Positions 46,801-58,200 of a stretch of DNA of 64,000 bases are shown here, one piece after another. This DNA is from Paralichthys olivaceus (taxonomy: Eukaryota; Chordata; Actinopteri; Pleuronectiformes; Paralichthyidae). The stretch is from the NCBI RefSeq assembly GCF_024713975.1, contig NC_091095.1, forward strand, positions 7,083,501 to 7,147,500. Reading direction: 5' to 3'. The notes beneath the pieces were generated by a model, which was not told where the DNA came from, made no database searches, and saw only the letters and a program-made list of their open reading frames with translations. The translations under genes were made by a program, and so were the position numbers. How positions within the stretch are numbered: position 1 is the first letter of the stretch; each line of letters opens with the position of its first letter.

Positions 46801-49800
46801 AATGGAAGTCACTGCTCCACCTCCTCCTCCTCAATGCTCTCCACTCCATGATCTAAATCTTTAATACGCGTTCCCCCTCCTCTCCCCTCCTCTCCCCTCC
46901 CCTCCTCTCCTCTCCTCTCCCCTCCTCTCCTCTCCTCTCCTCTCCTCTCCTCTCCTCTCCTCTCCTCTCCCCTCCCCTCCCCTCCTCTCCTCTCCCCTCC
47001 TCTCCTCTCCTCTCCTCTCCTCTCCTCTCCTCGGACCTTAATGCTGACATTTCATTGTATGGCAACATTGTCTTCAGCTGCCATGATGCAGCCTTCCCTC
47101 GTATACTGTGACACTGACAGGGCCCGCCTGCCAATACAATAGGCTGGATTGTCCAAAATTGTCAAGACAGCGGGGATCAGGGCATAATTTAGTTTGGCCA
47201 GCAGGGAGAGCATTTCGCACAATGTTGAACCAGCTAAAAGATGTGTTTTGTGACTGGACTTTATTATCGCCCAACCCATGTATCAGTTGGGCAATAATAT
47301 CGGTCGATGTGAGACTTTCACAGACAAAATGCTGCTGCTAGGATTATTACTGGTTTAAGAAAACATGACCATGTAACACCGGTTCTGGCCTCACTGTATT
47401 GGGCTCCTTTTTGTATCATCTTTGATTATCACATTTTAGTGCTGACTTTTAAACACCATCTTAGATCAGCTGATGGTCTTCTGGCTGTTCCCAGAGCCAG
47501 ATTGGTGAAGATTGTTTTGTAGTTTTGGTTGAGTAAGTGAAAGTTGAATACATTCTTTAAAATCCTATTGTGTACAGCTATAGTGGGCAAGCTGTGTCAC
47601 AGGATCAGACCAAAATCACCCCCAGAATGTGCTCTGTTGGGCGTTTTCTTTTTTCCCACCAGTCATTTCTAGACCGGTGCTTACAGCTGCTGTAAAGCAC
47701 CAGTCTTTACAGATGAAAGATGATAATACACAGTCACACTATGCTCTAACCTCTTGTGATGACTATGCTTTGAATGCCCTCTAGATTTGGGCCAGGCTTT
47801 GATGAGTCAGCCTTCCAGTGATCTCTTGCCACTGCCTCATTCATCATGGGCATCATTACCAGGACAATCCTTGAGACTGAAGTGCAGATAGGTGTGTCTG
47901 GTTGCCCTGTTGGACCAATGTTTAGGGGTCATGTGGTAGATTAAATTGATAACTTCCCGTCTCCTGGTTAGCAGCTGATACACAAATAATCCAAACAGAA
48001 TATTATAGATCACATAGAGCTCCAAAGTTTTGCCCTTTTGTCAGAACTAATTTATTGAATTTATCTTTCTTATACACAAGTTTAAATGTGCTTGCCCATT
48101 CTCTCGGTTTTCTTCCTTTTTCATGTCGTGTTTTATTCTTCAGACTCTCTTCCTGTCTGTGTCAATGTCTTTTTCTCTCCGCTCACACAACACGTCAGTG
48201 CTGCCACCACAGCAGGCACAGCAGTACTGATGTGGTATCCTATGGTTAGTTGGGTTTCAGGGACATGGCTGCCTTGTAGACAGTCCTACGCCTTTGGCAG
48301 CACAGAATGGTTCAATGGTCCCAGGATGACTGCCTGATGAGAGAAGCAACTCATCACGGACAGCCTGACCCAGATCCCTGTGAACCTGGGGACCGGGCCA
48401 GAAGGTGGTTCATTTATATTTTGATTGTCAGAAGTGAAAGGCTTTTTAACTTCTCTGACAGTTGATCTGAAATGCATGTTCAGGCTTCCATTTCCACTGA
48501 ATTTCAATGGGGATGGGCTGACAAATAAGCCAGTCAAATGAATCACAGTTTTGCGTCTACGTAATGTGACAGCTTTTTCTGTAGTTTTCAGGGCTGGATA
48601 CAACATTCAAGTTTCTATTGAAATCTGATTTATTTATTTGTATTGACTGAATGATTCAGTATCAGTCTTTGCATTTGTGCCTTTTGTTAGTAAGTCGTAG
48701 TTAGTCGGTGCATGATTGTTGTTATTATAATGTGCAAAGGTTATTTTTAGATTAAGCAATTGGGTGGTGGCAGCTTTATGAGGAACTTGGTCTTATTAAC
48801 AAAGAATTATGACAGTCCACGTGGTGTAATGACTCAGCTAACTAGCTTACCTGGGCTTCTTCTAAACTGAGGTGCAGATTGCATCTATTAGATAGAAATT
48901 ATCTGAACTGAAGTTGAAGAGATATTATCTCTGGCTGTGACATATGAGGTCATGGGAGTCAAACAACTGTTCTGTTTGTTCCTACCAGATAGAAAAAGAT
49001 GTCAGTTGTCTGTCGTTGAAGCATCTGCTACCGTCGGTCTATGTGTGACTGCGCTTATTTTTTTCTCCTGTGAGAGGTGCAGGTTTTTTCATATTCTTGC
49101 TCATAACTAAAAAATATGATGTATCGTGTTTAGGCCAGTTCATCCTTGGTCCACATATTTATAACCAGGAAATGTGTTTACAATTCAGACGATAATGTGA
49201 ACTCTACATCATTTTATATTTAAAAAATCAACAGTTTTACTCATTTATTGATGTTTATATATTTACTTTAGATGAACGTGAAGCGCTTACATTTCATAAA
49301 TACATTCAAGATTTTGTGAATTGAAACCAGATTATATCAGTAAGGTTCTTGCTTATATTAAGAAGTTGTTTTTTCAGTGCTGATTTACATAAAGCAGGTA
49401 AAAGCTTTTATATATTTCTTTTGCAGAATCAGAAACACTAGTGTGTGCCTTATTGTTGCATTAGAGGACCATTTGTTTTGTCTTGTTGCACCTCAGTTGT
49501 ACACTATCATTGCATCACTGTGATTTTACTGATATACTGTACATACAGTACATAGTACTGGGTAGATCCAGTAACATTCTTCAGAAGTCATACACACAAC
49601 CCAGAAGTGGGTGTGGAGGTTTAAGAATCTTTACAGTTTCTGATCTTGTGTCATTCACGTTTTACTAGTGTTTTTTAAGACACCTTTAAAAGCAAAAGAA
49701 ACAGTGATTCAAGATTGAAGTAACACTTCAGTGTTGTACATTTGATTCAATCAGTAATTATTAGATTCAGTAAGTGGTATTGGTAAACAACAGTAGTTAT

Positions 49801-52800
49801 CAATGTATTTAGATTTGACAAATTCTCAAATGTTATTTGTGTTTGTGTGTCTCCACAGAGGGAATCCCTCAGGTGTATTACTTTGGTCCTTGCGGGAAAT
49901 ACAACGCCATGGTGCTGGAACTGCTCGGACCCAGTCTAGAGGACCTGTTTGACCTCTGCGACCGCACCTTCTCCCTCAAGACCGTCCTCATGATAGCCAT
50001 ACAGCTGGTGAGACCTGGAGGAGGGTGATGGCTAACTTACCTGTAGATAAGCTGGCATGTCGGATTTGAACCTGCACAGTAATTGTTGTACAGCTTTGAA
50101 TTTTTGAATAGTGGAAGAAATGTTGTACTGTATGCAAAAGCAAAGGGAATCGGTGTGATTGGCGATTAAGACATAATGTAACAAAACTGGTAGAAAGTTC
50201 AATAACTGCCTGGATAACTGAGTGATTGAAATTGCCACAGGCTAATCTTGATTTTTTTTTTTTTTAAATTTCATTGCCCATGTAGATAACACGGATGGAG
50301 TTTGTCCACACCAAGAGTCTGATATACAGAGATGTGAAGCCAGAGAACTTCCTGGTTGGGCGGCCGGGAAGCAAGAGGCAGCACACCATCCACATCATCG
50401 ACTTTGGTCTGGCCAAAGAGTACATAGACCCTGAGACCAAAAAACACATCCCTTACAGGGAGCACAAGAGTCTGACTGGGACGGCACGCTACATGAGCAT
50501 CAACACACACCTGGGAAAAGGTAAGAAAGTCAGCCACACATGCTCTATGGATGAACTGTTGCCTTTTATACCGTACGTGATCCATTTTCCACTGCCCAGT
50601 TGCCTGTTTTCCTTCTCAGTTAGTTATAAGATGAATTTGTTTCTAGGCTAATTTTCCATCTTCTTCTGTTAATTCCAGAGCAAAGCAGAAGGGATGATTT
50701 GGAGGCGCTGGGTCACATGTTTATGTACTTCCTCCGAGGTAGCCTCCCGTGGCAGGGCCTAAAGGTACTGTAGTTTGTTTTGTGACATCCACATGTTGAC
50801 ACTCACTGATTAACATCAGAATGCAGAATGCTAGTATAGAGCTAGACCCTTTTCTTACTGCACTGGCCGTAGGGACAGAAAACCTGGTGTTTTCCAATTA
50901 ACATTTCAAGATGATAACATTTCAACGTCTCCCCATCCATGTGCCTGTTTCTATTTAGTTTTAATTTAAAAGACTAAGAGGTTCCTTGTACAGAAAACAT
51001 TCAGTATTCTTTGTGCATTTGCTGTTTTTGTATCAAACAAACCTGATATCATCTGTGGACCTTATGCACAATGTTAAGGTGTTCACACACCAATGTTTTC
51101 TCCAGGTTTTAGGATTGTTCATATCATACAATTATCATTATAATATTTGTGTTAATTTCTCACAGTACACTCAGATGTTAGCAAGAATAAAAGCAAAATG
51201 AATATGCTCACTGACAAAAGTGAAAGCTATATCCTCCAGTAAGAATCACATTTTTGTGAGTTCGCCTGCGCACCATACAAAGTATCGGTAGTAAAACAAG
51301 ACTTGTATAGTAATTACATTTTAACTAAGATTTTCTCCTGTAGCCATCTGACACTTTCAATTTATAATTTCAGCATCAGATAATGTATTGATGAGATACT
51401 TACATAAGAGACCTTTTTTATTTGATGGATGTGGGTGCTACCACTGGTACACAAAAATTATCTAGAAAAATTATATCAAAATATGAAGCAAATGCTGGTG
51501 CCTGAACATCATGTAACTGCAGTAACACTAACTGTTGGGACAACTCTTGTTGACATTCCTACTTGTCTTTCCATTGACATCATAGCCACTTGCCAACTAA
51601 CCTGCCATACAGTTTGTCATCAAATCAATGACGCATGTCACGCATTTGGCTACCTAAGAAACAAAGACTTAGTTCCATCCCTTTGCAAATGTCTTGGTAC
51701 ATAAACAGTCAGATGCCACAAAACAAACCCACCTCCACTCTTCCACTGTGCATTCATTTACTGTTTTAACACAGTTTACTGAGAAATAACTTAAAGCACT
51801 AAAACACGGGCTCGATCACGTGTTCCAGGAGGACAGTATGATCTGTTTTCTTCTTTTTGAAGGATTATAAAAGGTGTACGAAGAATAGACGAGAAGACAA
51901 GACACCTCATTCTGAACATTTGTTATGTGGGAGGAAGCTCTTGGTGGATGAATGTGAGAGATGCATGAATGTGGGGGATGTCGGGTGGCTCAGGCCAAAA
52001 CAAGTTCTCATCAAAATACAATGAAGGACCAGAGACCGGATATTTATTAAACCCTGGCAGGAACATTTTCAGTGGCTACTGTTCGTGAGGGTGTAGCAAA
52101 GCTCGCATAAGAGAAATTAGATGTTGATAATGGTGGGTTCAGTCTAAACTCATCCAATCTCATCTGTTGATACAGTCAGACATGGCGACAGGAGATATAT
52201 TATACTCATATTAAGGTTCATAATATTAATTTGGCTTATTACTTGTTGCATGTTTTCATGCTCTAATGGTTAGAAAACGCATCACTTTTCTCATTCTGTC
52301 TATTGCTGCAGCTCCTCTTTTCAGCCTCTGTCTTGAACACCTGGTTTTAGCTCCTGTCTTTTTAAGGCCCCCCTCCTGATGAAACCCAGTCTGCTCTGAT
52401 TGGTCAGATGCCCACTCGTTTACTTGATGCTGCGTCAGACTAGCTGCTAGACGCATTATGCAAATATAGCGCTTTGTCATGCCACATGACATCATGATGA
52501 TGCAGAAGTATTGGCGGGGCTACTGACAAGGCAGGTTTATTTTTCTTTACCATGGACTTTGGGCTTTTTAAGCATCATTTGTCATTATTAAGTGCATTCA
52601 GCAATCACACAGGCAGTCTGGTAACAACCACAGCTTGACAAGGCTGGAGAACCCTTCAGGAGACGTGATGAATATAAACTTTTAAACAACAGGGTTTAGG
52701 CAAAGCTTTAGGCATAATTGTTGTTGCATAGCACCATGGCAGACGAAGCTGGTTTTCATCCTCACAAGGCTCAAGTTCATCTGTGTAATGGTGACTCAGT

Positions 52801-55800
52801 AATTCAGAAACTAACCAAAGGATTTGCATCTGTAACATTTCATGATTATATTCAATCATTTACTCCACCAACTGCTGCTGTAAAATATTTGAGTGTAATG
52901 TTTGTATTTCTTCCTCCAGGCGGACACTTTGAAGGAGAGGTATCAGAAAATTGGCGACACCAAACGAGCGACACCAATTGAAGTGCTTTGTGAAAGCTTC
53001 CCTGGTGAGTAGAACCAGCAGGTTTCCTTTTTCACTTGGAATTCTGAATATCTCATTGGAATTCCAGTTTTCTCTCATTTGACATCATGTTCTGTTTTGT
53101 TACAGAAGAGATGGCCACCTACCTGCGCTACGTGAGGAGGCTTGACTTCTTCGAGAAGCCTGATTACGACTACTTGAGAAAGCTCTTCACTGATCTGTTC
53201 GATAGGAATGGCTACGTCTTTGACTACGAGTATGACTGGGTCGGCAAATCACTTGTGAGTGCCTCTTAGTGAATCCTCTCGTCCTCTTCCTGGTCTTTCT
53301 CGGAAATCATTTGATTGGACCATGGCTGCATGGTTGCTTCCCTGCTCTCTCTAGGCATTTGTCATCAGATCATAACTAATTATTTTTGCAAATTGCACAC
53401 ACAAAGATCATAAATTATTTTGTCGAATTCAAAGCTGCATTACTTTTGACACTTCCGTCTTTTCATATGTTTCAGCCCACACCGATAGGCCCCATCCCCA
53501 GTGACACGCCCCTGCAGCCCAGCAGAGACAAAGCACAACAGCAGACCAAAAACCAGGTGAGGTCTTTATCAGCATTAATAACACGACAAACACCACACCC
53601 ATTCACCTGCGTGTCGGTCTGATTGACCGACCAGCAGACCGACCAACCCTGTCATTCAAGTTCCCCTGCCAGGCTACACTTGTTCTGGCGAACTGCAAGC
53701 AACATCCTGGACAAAATGGCTGCCTTTCAAATCCAGTTCTCCTTCATTCCTGTTCCTTTTCTATCTGCTTGGCAGTGAAGTTATCTTTCCCTCAAAGTCT
53801 TTGACAGATGATAAGACTTTAAAAAAAGTTGCCTCAGTAATTAGTAACTGACATGCACAGTCGTGAGGCAGACCTCCAGCTTCTGCTGTGAAACACAGCA
53901 CTGGTTTGGCTTTAATTTGTTCTTCACATCTTGTCACTCTAAGCTCCAGTCATTGCATGCATGAGTTGACAATGCAAATAGCATTGTTCATACCAGTAAT
54001 GACAAGCTAAATGCTTAGTGTGTGACAAATTGTAGAGTTGATTTTTTGTACTGGCATGCTATCCGAGCCTTGTGTTAGTTTTAAGAGGGTAATAATTCAA
54101 GAGTTTTATTATTCAAAAACAACAATTAAATCACTCTGACGGACAGGATCACAGTAGAAGTCATGCTGTGATGAGTCAAAGGCAGTGCATTGCATTTTAT
54201 GACTGACTTATAACTGTGGACTTTCGCCTCTTTTTACTGCTCTCTATCAGGATGGGAACAACTCTCTGTACCAGGCTTATTGACTGTAAAAAAAAAAAAA
54301 AAAAAAAAACTCCAACAACAGCCTGGTCAGAAGAGTTAACCACATCAAACTAAAAAAATATCTGCACTGACCGATTATATCCCACTTATCAATGAAGCTA
54401 TACATTTTTACTGTATATTTGAAGTATTGTTAAACTAGGAGGTCACTCATTGGCCACTTATAACCATATTGTATGTACTGTACATGTATTGAGATCAGAT
54501 ACACGCAAATCCTTATATGGATCTGCAGCAAATGTAACCTATTCATTGATATTGGCACTGTACACATGAGTTTTTGATAAAGAAATCAGCCTTATATCTG
54601 AGAAATTTGCCCATCCAAAAAAAGTCACCAAGTTTTGTGTAATCCTGCTAAATAACAAATACAGATGAAAACACTATAACCATTGTGGGCGACAGTCTTT
54701 ATTTAATGCAGATACCTGCTTCCATAGACAGCGTCAGTGTATTTAATATGCAGTGTTAGCTGAGGTGATCAAGGCTGTTTTCTTTTACTCCTGCATGACG
54801 TTATTAGTGTGTTGATCTGTGCTTCACATAAAAATTTGCTTCCCTCTATTTCTCTTATTAACATAGTTTGTCTTAACAAGCCTGCTTCTGCTTGGGAGAT
54901 GTCTTCTATAATTTTTTTTTTTATTCACTTCCCCTCCTCCCTCCACACCCCCCTCCCACCACATTGCCTCACCCTCGCCCCCCTGACCCCTCAACCCCTC
55001 TCCTCTTCCCTCCTCCCCCTTCTCACCACGCTGCCACCACCTGCCTCCACCCTTTTTTTTGCTCTGTGCATCAAGTCTCCCGAGCCCAAAGGAAGTGAGT
55101 CTCAGCCCACTCCCGTGACCAATAAGGAGACTCTGGGGTCGCACCTCACAGCTGAGCGGCTGGGGGGCTCTGTTCAGGTACTGCTGCTGCTGCGACTGCT
55201 GCTGCTCACATGGCTAATGCATGAAGCCACATAGTTTTGTATGTGCCCCACCCCCGTCGTCTCTCAATGGCTTCACACTGCCCGCCCCGTCAGGTGCTTT
55301 GTCTCAACTCCCGTCCTGCATCCGACTCCTTGAATCCCTGTGTGTCAGTGCTCCGCCTGTTCTGTTTGCTCTCATTCACCTCATGTGCTCTAGGCTGCTC
55401 ACAGGAAGGGCCTTACAAACATGACATCCAGCAGCAACTGCAATGCAAACCCCATGAAACACAGATTCTTGTATCATTACAAAACACTACAGTAATTTAC
55501 CTTTTGTTTCAGCCCAAACTGATAAACTAAAGTATATTTCCCCTTTATTTAGACAAAAAACATTTCTGTAGCATCAGGATTCAGTGGCCTTCATAGTACT
55601 AGTGGGAGTACTGTGCCACCTACTGTCTGATGATAGAATTGCAGCTTTTAAAGGAAAGGTTCACATTTTTTCTGTCTCTTAAAACAGAAAATATTATTTC
55701 CTGTTATATTTTGCTTCAAATTGGAGACTTAAATCACAGTTTTCAATACAAACATATGGAACTAGTGTAAGTATTGGCTCACCTCAGTTTTTTCAGATTA

Positions 55801-57225
55801 TATTAAATAATTAGACACCTCAATGCTTCTGAATTCCCCAAAAATTCAGGTGGCCTCGCTCTCACTTTCCGTCCAATTCATCTCAAACCAGCTCCAGGTC
55901 TGGAGACTGTGCGGCTCCTCCATTGTGTGAAGCCACACTCCGATTCGTAATAAATAAACAGCACTACTTTAAACCACTGTAGGAATTCATTTTGTCTTCT
56001 TGCTCTTGTTTTTCAATGCCTAATTTTCTTACATTGCTGCAAGAAAGCTGTAAGTTAACAAATTTAGTGAGTGGAAAAATGGGTTTTTAAAACGTTTTAT
56101 TGGTTGTGTGAATGTATCCAATCGATGAAGTTAATGTGATGGCTGTCTTCTCAACGTACAGTTTGTTTTTTAAAGCAAAATTCCATCGACATTTCCAGTT
56201 TTCGTACTGAGGTGCAGTAGAGACGGACTGTGATTTGAAAAGATACTCACTTGATGTTTCTATGCTTGTTTCAGGTTTCTGAAACTTCATATTATCTTAA
56301 CTTCAGAGTGTAGATTAAGGATTAAGCATTTTGTCCCAACCTTTTCACGGGTAGCACGTTTTCAAAGGAATCTCATAAGAGCAGTACAAACAGGATGAAT
56401 GATTACAGCTGGTAAATAGTATTTAAATATCCATTCGGGAAAAATACTCTGAAAAAAATGTGGACATGTCCTTTGAATATCTGTGAAGTTGCTTTAGTTG
56501 GGGCAGTCCAGGTTCAATGTTTAACATCTGACCGATGACAATAATCAAGGTTATATATTTTTATATGAATGTTCATCTCCACCCTGCTCAGTGGCTTTAA
56601 GTCTGTGTGTGTTTGTGTGTGTCAGCAGTTTTGTGTTCTTTTGTCCTCCTGCAGGTGATGAGCTCAACGAATGGCGAGCTGAACACTGACGACCCCACAG
56701 CTGGACACTCCAACGCTCCCATCACCGCTCCCACCGAGGTCGAAGTGGCTGACGAAACCAAGTACGACACAGGCGTCCAGATGCACAGAGAACATTTGTC
56801 TGTCTTTAGCAGTGCTGCTAGCTTTAGCGTTGGGACTTGTTTCTATTGAACTGGATCCAAATCCAGCTTTGAATAGGTAGCAAATGGACCTTAGCACAGG
56901 AGATGGTGAGAATAGAAACACCAATAAGAATAATCATTTAGTTAAGATACAATAAACACACAAGGACATTTAAAAATATATATAATTACAATGTTAACTA
57001 AATATTTCCAGCATGACTGCACATATATTAATAGAAACAGCTTTAAATTAGGCCGCGTGTGACCTGATATCAACAACATATATACATCAGTGTTGAATTA
57101 TTCCTTCAAACACCGGTGCGTCAGTATCTCTGCTCTTATGTTGCTCTCTTGTTCTTCTGTTTTCCTGCAGGTGCTGTTGTTTCTTCAAAAGAAGAAAGAG
57201 GAAAGCCCTCCAGAGGCACAAGTGA
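28847..57225 (+). CDS. csnk1g2: Casein kinase 1 gamma 2 (Ser/Thr kinase), 10 coding exons
   Basis: Membrane-anchored CK1 kinase; the gamma class is known for LRP6 phosphorylation in Wnt signalling. Exons are 28847-29074, 42256-42325, 49859-50007, 50286-50520, 50679-50764, 52920-53004, 53106-53254, 53476-53556, 56655-56761 and 57171-57225. All phases agree and give 414 aa (human 415). The start [14 protein letters not shown] is the gamma 2 start. The glycine loop is [12 protein letters not shown], with catalytic K75 (AIKL), catalytic loop YRDVKPEN (D165), [10 protein letters not shown] and the CK1 signature [20 protein letters not shown]. The tail ends with three cysteines followed by [14 protein letters not shown] (398-414), a palmitoylation plus polybasic membrane anchor. 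The last exon contributes the CCC anchor. Near-identity to mammalian CSNK1G2 makes the call secure; a teleost a/b duplicate label cannot be decided here. Confidence 0.97.
29075..42255. other. csnk1g2 intron 1 (13.2 kb), no gene recognised
   Basis: A long intron after the codon for Leu76. It contains a short GA run (about 31276-31292), a triple 'tattattaactcac' repeat (about 38328-38372), and open frames of up to 187 codons on the minus strand (31033-31596) without recognisable homology. No tRNA, snoRNA or microRNA hairpin could be supported by eye. Confidence 0.6.
38328..38372. repeat. Short tandem repeat, unit about 15 bases, three copies
   Basis: Three consecutive copies of a 'ttattattaactcac' unit, the last slightly shortened, in csnk1g2 intron 1. 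Confidence 0.75.
46868..47032. repeat. (TCTCC)n / (CCTCC)n polypyrimidine tract, ~165 bases
   Basis: An uninterrupted C/T run made of TCTCC and CCTCC pentamers on the + strand (GGAGA on the other). Mirror symmetry and strand asymmetry are the properties of triplex-forming (H-DNA) sequence. Confidence 0.9.
47320..47515 (+). mobile_element. LINE fragment (L2/Rex-like), C-terminal part of reverse transcriptase ORF
   Basis: Translation from 47328 gives [20 protein letters not shown], then [13 protein letters not shown] and [17 protein letters not shown]. This follows the conserved end of fish L2-type ORF2 (AAAR..TG..K..HITPVLASLHWLP ... LRS.D.GLL.VPR.RL). Between VLTFK and HLRSADG about 25 residues usually present are missing, so the copy is internally deleted. 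It is a dead fragment sitting sense-oriented in the csnk1g2 intron. Confidence 0.75.
54926..55065 (+). promoter_or_regulatory. csnk1g2: Extended pyrimidine-rich tract before the candidate csnk1g2 cassette exon
   Basis: About 140 bases of nearly uninterrupted C and T with T8-10 runs at both ends, ending just before the acceptor of the candidate exon at 55076. It is the kind of sequence bound by PTB or PCBP splicing regulators. It is directly visible; function is inferred. Confidence 0.45.
55076..55177 (+). CDS. csnk1g2: Candidate alternative cassette exon of csnk1g2 (34 codons, in frame)
   Basis: Between exons 8 and 9 a 102-base open segment is bounded by acceptor 'tttgctctgtgcatcaag' and donor GTTCAG|GTACTG. 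It is phase 0 at both ends, so inclusion inserts 34 residues ([14 protein letters not shown] ... [15 protein letters not shown]) into the C-terminal tail without a frameshift. The insert is Ser/Thr/Pro-rich like the rest of the tail. A TGCATG (RBFOX-type) motif lies 40 bases downstream at 55218-55223, with CTG-rich YGCY repeats between. CK1 gamma tails are known to vary by splicing. It is not part of the 414-residue main model. Confidence 0.55.
55644..56478. mobile_element. Non-autonomous DNA transposon in csnk1g2 intron
   Basis: The left end 'aaaggaaaggttcacatttt' is an imperfect inverse of the right end 'aaaaatgtggacatgtcctt'. The interior contains 'caggatgaatgattacagct', similar to a repeat frequent in fish. 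Length is about 830 bases with no transposase frame. It lies between the candidate cassette exon and exon 9. Confidence 0.6.
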
Positions 57226-58200
57226 AGAAGAGAACGGAGAGAACTTGAAACATTGTGGTCACTGTCAAGTTTTAAATGGAAGCAACTACACAGACCCCCC
57301 CCCCCCCCCCCCCCCCGCCTCTTCTCTCTTTCCAGCTTCCCTTCCTCACCTCTTTACCCCTCTCCCCTCACTCCCCCCCTGTCACTTTGTATCCCCCACC
57401 CCCCTCCCCACCATGCTCTCTCTTTCTCGTTCTCAGTGCTCCCCGGCTACCGGCGAGTTAAAGGAATGTTGCGGACTCCACAACAGACTCTGATTCCTTT
57501 TATCGACGAAAATAAACGTACCTGCATTACAACGGGGGGGGGGGCTCGAGAGAAAACGTTAAAAAAAAGCTGTAACAATGAAACTCGAATACCGTGGCGT
57601 GAATATGAAAAAAGATACTGTTTGAAACAGTTGTTGTATTCTAGATTCCATAACGGACGTGTATTGTTCCAACAGTCAGCTGTTGATCAGGGGGAATCGT
57701 TCAAGTGAAAGAAATCTGCTCCTTAGGAAAATGTATTTTCTTTTTTTCTTTTTTTTCTTCTTCCTTTGGTGTGTGTTTTGGGATCAAGGTTAAGAGGAAA
57801 GGTGAACTATGCTGATGTTAATATGAGCGACACCGGAAGCATTTCATCTACTGTATGAAACAGAATTTGGAGGATTTTTATGTAAGTTTTTTTTTTTTTT
57901 TTTCTTCTTATTTTGTAATTGAATCCTCAGTTTTCGAAGTCAAATTCCTGCATTGAAAACTTTCTTTTATGTTGTAGTGTTCTGGAGTTCAGTTCTTTTT
58001 CCTCACTCTGGCTTTCTTTTTGTCTGTCAACATGGACTTTGTAGCACAGTCACTGGCCTCAGGTACTGTGGAAGATCGAGAGAAACAGATATTAAGCTCT
58101 CTTATTATTCTTGCACTTTTGGAAAAAAAAAAGATTAAGAAAAATTACAGTGGAAAACTTTAGGTTTGAAATTAACAATTAAGAAAACAAACTTAATAAA
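57226..58200 (+). other. csnk1g2: csnk1g2 3' UTR with C-run, G-run and poly(A) signals
   Basis: The sequence after the stop holds a C-run of more than 18 (about 57295-57316) and a G-run of about 10 (57533-57543). AATAAA hexamers lie at 57511-57516 and 58195-58200, with T-rich stretches near 57735 and 57885. The 58195 signal is the better candidate for the main end, but both are possible. Open frames of up to 151 codons here follow from low complexity and are not taken as genes. Confidence 0.5.

Larger units (their letters stand above)
42326..49858. other. csnk1g2 intron 2 (7.5 kb)
   Basis: Contains a 20-base tandem duplication at about 43295-43333, a pure pyrimidine tract (46868-47032) and a LINE fragment (47320-47515), listed separately. 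No other gene is recognised. Confidence 0.6.

Noticed and set aside
54286..54310. A-run as the tail of a processed pseudogene or retroposon
   Set aside because: No retroposed sequence or target-site duplication is evident upstream; treated as a simple A-tract in a csnk1g2 intron.
57253..57708. 151-codon frame after the csnk1g2 stop
   Set aside because: Composed of polyproline from the C-run and other low-complexity sequence in the 3' UTR; the authentic stop at 57223-57225 matches the family end LQRHK.
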